Part shown: positions 1 to 7,222 of the stretch, piece after piece | Layout of the letters: every line of letters begins with the position of its first letter | How positions within the stretch are numbered: the stretch's first letter is position 1 | Assembly: GCA_044508625.1 (NCBI GenBank) | Contig: JBIQHJ010000005.1 | Location: 62,001 to 126,000 of the forward strand | Direction of reading: 5' to 3' | Source of the DNA: Castellaniella sp044508625 | Lineage (GTDB): Bacteria > Pseudomonadota > Gammaproteobacteria > Burkholderiales > Burkholderiaceae_B | Length of the DNA: 64,000 nucleotides | Program-made: the position numbers and the translations under genes | Notes under the pieces: generated by a model | The model's input: only the letters and a program-made list of their open reading frames with translations | Databases searched by the model: none | What the model was told of the DNA's origin: nothing

Positions 1-1
1 C

Positions 2-802
2 ATCGAGCGCGCCTGGCACTACGCGCTGCGCATCCTGTGCGTGCTGATCCTGGTGTTCCTGCTGCTGCCCATCCTGGTGATCATCCCGCTGTCGTTCAAC
101 CGCAGTTCGATGCTGCTCTATCCGATCCAGTCGTTCTCGCTGCACTGGTACGAGACCCTGTTCCAGTCGGACGACTGGGCCCGGGCGACGGCCAACAGCT
201 TCATCGTCGCCCCGGCCGCCACCCTGCTCGCCACCATCCTGGGCACGCTGGCCGCGGCGGGCCTGCACCGCGCGCAATTCCGCGGCAAGGGGCTGCTGAT
301 GGCGGTGCTGATCTCGCCGATGATCGTGCCGCTGGTGGTGACCGGCCTGGGGATCTACCTGTTCTTCGCCCCCTACGGCCTGGTCAACAGCTATGGCGGC
401 CTGATCCTCGCCCTGGCCGCGATCGGCGCGCCCTTCGTGGTCACCACCGTCTCGGCGACGCTGCAGGGCTTCGATCCCAATCTGCTGCGCGCCAGCTACA
501 GCCTGGGCGCCGGCCCCGTCCGCAGCTTCTTCGGCGTGACGCTGCCCATCATCGCGCCCGGCATCATCGCGGGCGCCCTGTTCGCCTTCGCCACCGCCTT
601 CGATGAAATCGTGATCACGCTGTTCCTGGCCGGCCCCGAGCAGGTCACCCTGCCGCGCCAGATGTTCACCGGCATCCGCGAGAACATCAGCCCGGTGATC
701 GCCGCCGTGGCGACCATCCTGATCCTGTTCTCGACGGCGCTGCTGCTGGTCCTGGAATGGCTGCGCGGCCGCACCGAGGCCAAGATGGTGCGGGAGGACT
801 GA
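2..802 (+). CDS. ABC transporter permease, PotC/YdcV type (5' end cut by window)
   Basis: Inner-membrane permease of a binding-protein-dependent importer, of the spermidine/putrescine (PotC) class. The frame is open from base 2, so the true start lies upstream; the GTG at 41 is not a convincing start because the preceding residues (ERAWHYALRIL) already look like the N-terminus of a first membrane helix. Five or six hydrophobic helices are visible. The cytoplasmic EAA-like loop that contacts the ATPase is seen as RASYSLGAGP..FFGVTLPIIAPGI, followed by the FAFATAFDE motif usual in PotC-like proteins. The stop at 800-802 is followed by a duplicated copy of the gene's last 24 bp. A ureohydrolase follows 84 bp later on the same strand, which suggests import of a polyamine or guanidino compound that this enzyme then degrades. 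The substrate is not provable here. Confidence 0.9.
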   Translation: MERAWHYALRILCVLILVFLLLPILVIIPLSFNRSSMLLYPIQSFSLHWYETLFQSDDWARATANSFIVAPAATLLATILGTLAAAGLHRAQFRGKGLLMAVLISPMIVPLVVTGLGIYLFFAPYGLVNSYGGLILALAAIGAPFVVTTVSATLQGFDPNLLRASYSLGAGPVRSFFGVTLPIIAPGIIAGALFAFATAFDEIVITLFLAGPEQVTLPRQMFTGIRENISPVIAAVATILILFSTALLLVLEWLRGRTEAKMVRED

Positions 803-826
803 GCCAGGATGGCGCGGGAGGACCGA
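779..826 (+). repeat. 24-bp tandem duplication of the permease 3' end
   Basis: Bases 779-802 (the last codons and stop of the permease) are repeated at 803-826 with 21 of 24 positions identical. In the second copy the stop codon has become CGA, and its ATG at 809 opens a 26-codon reading frame. That frame begins MAREDR, echoing the permease end MVRED, and closes at 887-889, overlapping the ATG at 886 of the ureohydrolase as ATGA. It may act as a small translational bridge between the two genes. Confidence 0.8.
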
Positions 827-885
827 ACCATGACCCGCGGACGGGCCGCGCGCCGCGCGGATGCGCCTTGCAAGGAGGAAAACCC

Positions 886-1836
886 ATGAACGCCGACTAC
901 AACCAGCCCCTGGGCGGCAACGAGATGCCGCGGTTCGGGGGCATCGCCACGATGATGCGCCTGCCCCTCGCGCCCGACGCCCGCGGGCTGGGCGCCTGCT
1001 TCGTCGGGGTGCCGCTGGACATCGGCACCTCGAACCGATCCGGCACCCGCTACGGGCCGCGCCAGATCCGCGCCGAGTCCGCCCTGCTGCGGCCCTACAA
1101 CATGGCCACGCGCGCCGCGCCCTTCGATTCCTTCCAGGTCGCCGACATCGGCGACGTGGCCATCAACACCTTCAATCTGGCCGATTCGATCGGCCGCATC
1201 GAAAGCGCCTACGACCACATCGTCGCCGAAGGCTGCCGGCCCATCACCCTGGGAGGCGACCACACCATCGCCCTGCCCATCCTGCGCGCCATGCGGCGGC
1301 GCCACGGGCCCGTCGGCCTGGTGCACGTCGACGCGCACGCGGACGTCAACGACACCATGTTCGGCGAAAGGATCGCGCACGGCACCCCCTTCCGGAGGGC
1401 CGTCGAGGAAGGCCTGCTCGACGGCTCGCGCGTCGTCCAGATCGGCCTGCGCGGCACGGGCTATACCGCCGAGGATTTCGACTGGTGCCGGCAGCAGGGA
1501 TTCCGCGTCGTCCAGGTCGAGGAATGCTGGCACCGCTCGCTGCAGCCGCTCATGGAGCAGGTGCGCGGCCAACTCGGGGAGGGCCCGGTCTATCTCAGCT
1601 TCGACATCGACGGGATCGACCCCGCCTACGCCCCGGGCACCGGCACGCCGGAAATCGGCGGCCTGACCGTCCCCCAGGCGCTGGAAATCATCCGCGGGAC
1701 GTGGGGCCTGGACATCGTTGGCGCGGATATCGTCGAGGTCTCACCACCGTATGATCCCCACGGCAATACCGCCCTGCTCGCCGCCAACCTGGCCTTCGAG
1801 ATGCTGTGCGTACTGCCCGGGGTGAAACGCCGCTGA
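886..1836 (+). CDS. Ureohydrolase (agmatinase / guanidinobutyrase / guanidinopropionase family)
   Basis: Cytoplasmic binuclear-manganese hydrolase that releases urea from a guanidino compound. At 316 aa it is the usual family length. The metal-binding motifs are intact: GGDH with His126, the block VDAHAD with Asp149, His151 and Asp153, and FDIDGIDP with Asp240 and Asp242. The start at 886 follows an AAGGAGG ribosome site at 872-878; an in-frame upstream extension from 757 has no family character. The phrase DAHADVNDTMFGE with HGTPFRRAVEEG is of the type I associate with guanidinobutyrase or guanidinopropionase rather than classical SpeB, but specificity cannot be read reliably. The neighbouring permease suggests a catabolic uptake-and-hydrolysis pair. 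Confidence 0.9.
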   Translation: MNADYNQPLGGNEMPRFGGIATMMRLPLAPDARGLGACFVGVPLDIGTSNRSGTRYGPRQIRAESALLRPYNMATRAAPFDSFQVADIGDVAINTFNLADSIGRIESAYDHIVAEGCRPITLGGDHTIALPILRAMRRRHGPVGLVHVDAHADVNDTMFGERIAHGTPFRRAVEEGLLDGSRVVQIGLRGTGYTAEDFDWCRQQGFRVVQVEECWHRSLQPLMEQVRGQLGEGPVYLSFDIDGIDPAYAPGTGTPEIGGLTVPQALEIIRGTWGLDIVGADIVEVSPPYDPHGNTALLAANLAFEMLCVLPGVKRR

Positions 1837-1880
1837 AGATGGACGCCGCTGAAAACGCCGCTGAAGTGAAACGCCGCTGA
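1822..1880 (+). repeat. Direct repeat of the ureohydrolase 3' end
   Basis: The last 15 bases of the ureohydrolase gene, GTGAAACGCCGCTGA (1822-1836), recur perfectly at 1866-1880. Between them lie further copies of GACGCCGCTGAA-like sequence. An ATG at 1839 reads 13 codons to the second copy and ends with the same VKRR-stop as the enzyme. The region separates the convergent ureohydrolase and trpS genes. No classical terminator with a T-run is visible. Confidence 0.7.
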
Positions 1881-1905
1881 AAACGCCGCCGAACGATCCG
1901 CGGCG

Positions 1906-3258
1906 CTACACCGCCGCCAGGGCGTCCCGCACCGCCTCCAGGCGGTCGGCCGGGACACGCGCCCAGCAGAGGCCGTCGGCCTCGAGGCTGACCAGGCCAT
2001 CATCGCCGGCCGGCAGGCCGGACAGGTCGCGGCCGGCGAAGGAGCGGCCCAGGCCGTTCAGCACCTTGGGGTCGCCGAAGGGCTCGGAGAGCAGCAGCTC
2101 GGCGCCGTCGGCGCCAAAGAGCCGCTGGCGGAACAGGCCGTCCTCGTCGCGGAAGGACACGATGCGGGCGCGGCCGCCATGGCGGGCGGCGCCCGCGGCG
2201 GGGCCGGCCGCCCGTCCGGCGGCGCCGGCGGCCACGGCGGGCGGGCGCAGGCCCACGGCCTCGCGCAGGCGCGCCATGAAGGGCACGGCGATGCGCCGCG
2301 CCTTGGCGGCGCCGGCCTGGAGGATGTCCTCGATGCGCCCGGGATGCGCCATCAGCTCGGCGTAGCGCCCGCGCATCGGGCCGATCTGCGCCTCGATCCG
2401 CTCGCACAGCGCCTGCTTGGCCTCGCCCCAGCCCAGGCCGCCCTCGAGGGCCGCGCGGAAATCCGCCGCCTGCTGCGGCGTGGCGAAGGCCCGGTACAGC
2501 GTGTACAGGTGCGAGCCCTCGGCGTCCTTGGGCTCGCCGGGCTCGCGCGAATCGGTGACGATCCGGGCCACGGCCGATTTCAGCGCCCCGGGGCCGCCCT
2601 CGAACAGGGGGATCGTGTTGTCGTAGCTCTTGGACATCTTGCGCCCGTCCAGGCCCGGCAGCGTGGCCACCTCCTCGTCGATCTGCACCTCGGGCAGCAC
2701 GAACAGCGCCTCGCCGCCGCCGTACAGGTGGTTGAAGCGCTGGGCGATGTCGCGCGTCATCTCGAGGTGCTGGATCTGGTCGCGCCCGACGGGCACCCGG
2801 TGCGCATTGAACATCAGGATGTCGGCGGCCATCAGCACGGGATACGAGAACAGGCCCATGGTCACGCCGTCGTCCGGATCGACGGACTTTGCGACGTTGG
2901 CGTCGACCGAGGCCTTGTAGGCGTGGGCGCGGTTCATCAGGCCCTTGGCCGTGACGCAGGTCAGCATCCAGCACAGCTCGGGGATCTCGGGAATGTCGGA
3001 CTGCCGGTAGAACGTGACGCGGTCCGGGTCCAGGCCGGCCGCGACCCAGGTGGCGGCGATCTCGAGGCGCGAACGGGCGATGCGGGCCGGGTCGTCGCAC
3101 TTGATCAGCGCATGGTAGTCGGCCAGGAAAAAGAAGGCGTCCACGCCCGCCTGGGTGCTGGAGTGGATGGCGGGCCGGATGGCGCCCGCGTAATTGCCCA
3201 GGTGGGGCGTGCCGGAGGTCGTGATGCCGGTGAGGACGCGCGTCGTGGTGGTGGTCAT
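1906..3258 (-). CDS. trpS: Tryptophanyl-tRNA synthetase with C-terminal extension
   Basis: Class Ic aminoacyl-tRNA synthetase that charges tRNA-Trp in the cytoplasm. The HIGH-type signature appears as TPHLGNYAG near residues 16-24, and the second ATP-binding signature is the perfect GRKMSKSYDNT in mid protein. The protein is 450 aa, about 110 longer than the compact E. coli type. The extra part is an Ala/Gly-rich linker and a C-terminal domain starting about RIVSFRDEDGLFRQRLF. I recall long TrpS forms in Bordetella-like bacteria, so the extension is probably a lineage trait. It is the last gene of the odhA-odhB-odhL-zapE-trpS strand group, 34 bp after zapE. Confidence 0.96.
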   Translation of the reverse strand: MTTTTTRVLTGITTSGTPHLGNYAGAIRPAIHSSTQAGVDAFFFLADYHALIKCDDPARIARSRLEIAATWVAAGLDPDRVTFYRQSDIPEIPELCWMLTCVTAKGLMNRAHAYKASVDANVAKSVDPDDGVTMGLFSYPVLMAADILMFNAHRVPVGRDQIQHLEMTRDIAQRFNHLYGGGEALFVLPEVQIDEEVATLPGLDGRKMSKSYDNTIPLFEGGPGALKSAVARIVTDSREPGEPKDAEGSHLYTLYRAFATPQQAADFRAALEGGLGWGEAKQALCERIEAQIGPMRGRYAELMAHPGRIEDILQAGAAKARRIAVPFMARLREAVGLRPPAVAAGAAGRAAGPAAGAARHGGRARIVSFRDEDGLFRQRLFGADGAELLLSEPFGDPKVLNGLGRSFAGRDLSGLPAGDDGLVSLEADGLCWARVPADRLEAVRDALAAV

Positions 3259-3292
3259 GCGATCGGTGCCTGTAGACTGCGAGGGGTCCGGT

Positions 3293-4384
3293 TCAGAGCG
3301 CCACCGCCGCCCGGCGCGGCTCGTCCAGGTATTCGCGCGACTGCATTTCCATCAGGCGCGAGACGGTGCGGTGGAATTCATTGGACATGGGACCCTGAGT
3401 ATATAACTCGTCGGCGGGACACTGGGCGGACATGATGAGCTTGACCCGGTGATCGTAGAGCACGTCCACCAGCCAGGTGAAGCGCCGGGCCTCGGAGGCC
3501 TGGCGCGGCGTCATGCGCGGGACGTCCGAGAGGATCACGGTCTGGAAGCGATCGACCAGCTCGAGGTAGTCGTTCTGCGAGCGGGGGCCCCCGCACAGGG
3601 TCGCGAAATCGAACCAGACCACCGTGCCCGCGAGGGCCACGGCCTGGATCTGGCGGTTTTCGATGGTCAGCACGGGCTTTTGCGGCGCCGTGTCGGCCAG
3701 GCGCTCGAAGGCCGCCCGCAGCTCGTCGTGGGTGGCCGCCGTGATCGGCGTCAGGTAGGTGCGCAGGCCGCCCAGCGTGCGGCGCCGGTAGTCGGTGCCG
3801 GCATCCACGTTCAGCACGTCCATGCGGGCCCGGATCAGCTCGATCGCCGGCAGGATGCGGTCCCGATGCAGGCCGTCCGGATACAGGGTGGACGGCTCGT
3901 AGTTGGAGGTCATGACGAAGGAGGTGCCATACTCGAACAGCCTGGACAGCAGGCGGTACAGGATCATGGCGTCGGCCACGTCCGAGACGTGGAACTCGTC
4001 GAAGCAGATCAGGCGGTAGCGCCTGGCCACCTTGCGCGCCACGTGGTCCAGGGGATCGGGCTCGCCGCTGACCTCGCGCATCTCGCGGTGCACGCCGCGC
4101 ATGAACTCGTGGAAGTGCAGGCGCGTCTTGCGCTTGACCGGCACCGTCAGGTAGAACGCATCCATCAGGAAGCTCTTGCCGCGCCCCACCCCGCCCCACA
4201 TGTACACGCCGCGGGGGACCGCGGGATGCAGAAAGAGTTTTTTCAGGGGGCTGGAGCGCTGGCGCTTGAACTCGATCCAGTCGTCGTAGTAGCGCTGCAG
4301 GCGCTCGACGGCGGCCCGCTGGGCGCCGTCAGCGAGGAAGCCCCGCTCGCGCAGGGCTTCCTCGTAGTATTCCCGGACGTTCAT
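3293..4384 (-). CDS. zapE: Cell division protein ZapE (AFG1-like ATPase)
   Basis: P-loop ATPase of the AFG1/ZapE family, which acts at the division septum and with FtsZ under stress in E. coli. Length (363 aa) is normal. Visible motifs are the Walker A GGVGRGKSF near residues 64-72, the Walker B-type LICFDEFHVSDVADAM, and the family signature LHFHEFMRGVHREM. The C-terminal region WLVDVLYDHRVKLIMSAQ is also typical. The gene lies 10 bp downstream of odhL and is probably co-transcribed with the 2-oxoglutarate dehydrogenase genes, an arrangement that appears common in this lineage. Confidence 0.95.
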   Translation of the reverse strand: MNVREYYEEALRERGFLADGAQRAAVERLQRYYDDWIEFKRQRSSPLKKLFLHPAVPRGVYMWGGVGRGKSFLMDAFYLTVPVKRKTRLHFHEFMRGVHREMREVSGEPDPLDHVARKVARRYRLICFDEFHVSDVADAMILYRLLSRLFEYGTSFVMTSNYEPSTLYPDGLHRDRILPAIELIRARMDVLNVDAGTDYRRRTLGGLRTYLTPITAATHDELRAAFERLADTAPQKPVLTIENRQIQAVALAGTVVWFDFATLCGGPRSQNDYLELVDRFQTVILSDVPRMTPRQASEARRFTWLVDVLYDHRVKLIMSAQCPADELYTQGPMSNEFHRTVSRLMEMQSREYLDEPRRAAVAL

Positions 4385-4394
4385 GCCGGGCGGA

Positions 4395-5834
4395 TCACAG
4401 GTTCAGCGTGCGCTTGTCGACCGCGAGGGCGGCCTCCTTGACGGCTTCCGAGAGGGTCGGATGCGCATGGCAGATCCGGGCGATGTCCTCGGCCGCGCCG
4501 CGGAATTCCATGATGGTCACCGCCTCGGCAATCAGCTCGGAGGCCATGGGGCCCACGATGTGCACGCCCAGGACCTCGTCGGTCCGGGCGTCGGCCAGGA
4601 TCTTGACGAAGCCGGTGGTGTCGCCCAGGGCCCGCGCGCGCCCGTTGGCCATGAAGGGGAAGCTGCCCGCCTTGTACTCGCGGCCTTCGGCCTTGAGGGC
4701 CTGCTCGGTCTTGCCCACCCAGGCCACCTCGGGCGAGGTGTAGATCACCCAGGGAACCGTGTCGAAATCCACATGGCCGTGCTGGCCGGCGATGCGCTCG
4801 GCGACCGCCACGCCTTCCTCCTCGGCCTTGTGCGCCAGCATGGGGCCGCGCACCACGTCGCCCACCGCCCAGACGTTGGCGAGGCTGCTGCGGCAATCCT
4901 CGTCCACGACCACGAAGCCGCGCTCGTCGAGCTTGAGGCCCACGACGTCGGCGCCCAGGCCCTGGGTGTTGGGCACGCGGCCGATCGAGACGATCAGGTG
5001 GCTGACCGAGAGCTTTTGTTCGGCGCCCGCCGCGTCGACGTAGCTGACGGCGACCCCCTTGGCCGAGGTCTTGACCTCGCCGATGCGCACGCCGGTCTGG
5101 ATGTCGAGGCCCTGCTTGGCGTAGGCCTTTTGGGCCTCCTTGGCCACGTCGCGGTCGACGGCGGCGAGGAACTCGGGCATGGCCTCGAGGATGGTGACCT
5201 CGGCGCCCAGGCGGCGCCACACGCTGCCCATCTCGAGTCCGATCACGCCCGCGCCGATGATGCCGAGCTTTTTGGGCACCGCCGGGATGCGCAGCGCGCC
5301 GTCATTGGACAGGACCTGCGTCTCGTCGAAGGGCACGCCCGGCAGCTCGCGGGCGACGGAGCCGGTCGCCACGATCACGTGGCGCCCCTCGAGCTCGTCC
5401 TCGGTGGTGCCGGAGACCTTCACCAGCCAGCCGAAATCGGTCTTGGCCGACAGGGCGCCGGTGCCGTGGAAGAACGACACCTTGTTCTTTTTGAACAGGT
5501 AGAGGATGCCGTCGTTGTTCTGCTTGACGACGGTGTCCTTGCGGCCGATCAGCCTGGCCAGGTCCAGGCTCACGCCCTTGACCTGGATGCCGTGGTCGCC
5601 CAGGTGGTGATTGACCTGCTCGAAATGCTCGGAGGACTGCAGCAGCGCCTTGGAGGGGATGCAGCCGACGTTGGTGCAGGTGCCGCCGGGGGCGGGCTTG
5701 CCCGCCGCGTTGGACCAGGCGTCCACGCAGGCCACCGACAGGCCGAGCTGGGCGGCGCGGATCGCCGCGATATAGCCGCCGGGGCCCGCGCCGATCACGA
5801 TCACATCGAATTGTTTTGCCATGACTGTACTCAT
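4395..5834 (-). CDS. lpdA: Dihydrolipoamide dehydrogenase (E3 of 2-oxoglutarate dehydrogenase)
   Basis: FAD/NAD-dependent E3 subunit that reoxidises the lipoyl groups of OdhB. The N-terminal FAD-binding motif VIGAGPGGYIAA is present, followed by the redox-active disulfide in CTNVGCIPSKAL, the NAD-binding GAGVIGLEMGSVW, and near the C-terminus HAHPTLSEA with the catalytic His-Glu pair. The length of 479 aa is normal. Two starts are possible: ATG 5834 (MSTVMAKQ) or ATG 5822 (MAKQFDV). The E3 fold begins directly at KQFDVIVIG, so the shorter form is plausible. It is the third gene of the odhA-odhB-odhL operon; the E3 may also serve other complexes. Confidence 0.97.
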   Translation of the reverse strand: MSTVMAKQFDVIVIGAGPGGYIAAIRAAQLGLSVACVDAWSNAAGKPAPGGTCTNVGCIPSKALLQSSEHFEQVNHHLGDHGIQVKGVSLDLARLIGRKDTVVKQNNDGILYLFKKNKVSFFHGTGALSAKTDFGWLVKVSGTTEDELEGRHVIVATGSVARELPGVPFDETQVLSNDGALRIPAVPKKLGIIGAGVIGLEMGSVWRRLGAEVTILEAMPEFLAAVDRDVAKEAQKAYAKQGLDIQTGVRIGEVKTSAKGVAVSYVDAAGAEQKLSVSHLIVSIGRVPNTQGLGADVVGLKLDERGFVVVDEDCRSSLANVWAVGDVVRGPMLAHKAEEEGVAVAERIAGQHGHVDFDTVPWVIYTSPEVAWVGKTEQALKAEGREYKAGSFPFMANGRARALGDTTGFVKILADARTDEVLGVHIVGPMASELIAEAVTIMEFRGAAEDIARICHAHPTLSEAVKEAALAVDKRTLNL

Positions 5835-5949
5835 AAATGGTGTTCAGGCGGCGCCCGGCCGGAGCCGGCGCGCACCGGAAAGACGCGCCCACGGCATCCC
5901 CGGCGGACCACCGGCCGGGATCACGGGGCGCGCGACGCGCAAGGCGGGC

Positions 5950-7167
5950 TCAGACGCCGAGCAGCAGGCGCTGCGGATCCTCGAGGGCCTCTTTCATGGC
6001 CACCAGCGCGAGGACGGCTTCGCGGCCGTCGATGATGCGGTGGTCGTAGGACAGGGCGAGGTAGTTCATCGGGCGGATCACGACCTGGCCGTTTTCCGCC
6101 ACCGGACGGTCCTTGGTGGCGTGGATGCCGAGGATCGCCGATTGCGGCGGGTTGATGATCGGCGTCGACAGCATCGAGCCGAACACGCCGCCGTTCGAGA
6201 TCGAGAAGGTGCCGCCGGTCAGTTCCTCGAGGCCGAGCTTGCCGTCCTGGGCGCGGCGGCCGAAATCGGCGATCTGCTTTTCGATCTCGGCGATCGAGAG
6301 CTGGTCGGCGTTGCGCAGGATGGGCACCACCAGGCCGCGCGGGCTGCCGACCGCGATGCCGATGTCGAAGTAGCCGTGATAGATGATGTCCTTGCCGTCG
6401 ACCGAGGCGTTGACGATGGGGTAGCGCTTGAGGGCGGCGACCGCGGCCTTGACGAAGAAGGAGGTGAAGCCGAGCTTGACGCCGTGCTCTTTCTCGAACT
6501 GGTCCTTGTATTGCTTGCGCAGGTTCATGATGGCCTGCATGTTGACCTCGTTGAACGTGGTCAGGATGGCGTTCTCGGACTGGGACTGCAGCAGGCGCTC
6601 GGCCACGCGGGCGCGCAGGCGGCTCATGGGCACGCGCTGCTCGGGGCGGCCGTCGAGGCCGACCGACACGGGTGCCGACACCGGCGCGGCGACCGGCGCG
6701 GCGGGCGAGGACGCGCTGGCCGGCGTGGCCTTGAGCGCGTCGCCCTTGGTGACGCGCCCGCCGCGGCCCGAGCCCTCGACGGTCGCCGGGTCGATGCCCT
6801 TTTCAGAGAGGATCTTGCTCGCGGCCGGGGACGCCGCGGCGGACCTGGCCGGCCCGGACTCCTCGGCCGCCGGGGCGGCGGGGGCCTCGGCCGCGGCCGG
6901 GGCTGCCGGCGCGGCCGCGGCCTTGGCCGCGGTGTCGATGCGCGCCAGCACCTCGCCGGACACGACGGTGCTGCCGTCGCCCTTGACGATCTCGGTCAGC
7001 ACGCCGGACGCCGGCGCGGGAACCTCGAGCACGACCTTGTCGGTTTCCACCTCGATGAGGATCTCGTCGGCCTGGACGGCTTCGCCGGGCTGTTTCTTCC
7101 AGTTGAGCAGGGTCGCCTCCGAGACCGACTCGGAGAGCTGGGGGACGAGGACTTCGGTAATGGCCAT
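5950..7167 (-). CDS. odhB: Dihydrolipoamide succinyltransferase (E2 of 2-oxoglutarate dehydrogenase)
   Basis: Core E2 subunit that transfers the succinyl group to CoA. Domains in order: a single lipoyl domain (residues about 1-78) with the lipoylated lysine in EVETDKVVLEV; an Ala/Pro-rich hinge; the E3-binding domain around ASKILSEKGIDPATVEGSGRGGRVTKGD; a second hinge; and the catalytic domain ending in SYDHRIIDGREAV, which holds the HxxxD motif. The length is 405 aa. It lies 55 bp after odhA and 115 bp before odhL. The odhB-odhL gap holds inverted GC-rich repeats but no T-run. Confidence 0.97.
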   Translation of the reverse strand: MAITEVLVPQLSESVSEATLLNWKKQPGEAVQADEILIEVETDKVVLEVPAPASGVLTEIVKGDGSTVVSGEVLARIDTAAKAAAAPAAPAAAEAPAAPAAEESGPARSAAASPAASKILSEKGIDPATVEGSGRGGRVTKGDALKATPASASSPAAPVAAPVSAPVSVGLDGRPEQRVPMSRLRARVAERLLQSQSENAILTTFNEVNMQAIMNLRKQYKDQFEKEHGVKLGFTSFFVKAAVAALKRYPIVNASVDGKDIIYHGYFDIGIAVGSPRGLVVPILRNADQLSIAEIEKQIADFGRRAQDGKLGLEELTGGTFSISNGGVFGSMLSTPIINPPQSAILGIHATKDRPVAENGQVVIRPMNYLALSYDHRIIDGREAVLALVAMKEALEDPQRLLLGV

Positions 7168-7222
7168 GGTGTGTTTTCCGTTGCGTGTATTTCTATGGAT
7201 GTTCGCGTGTCTGTGTCCGATC

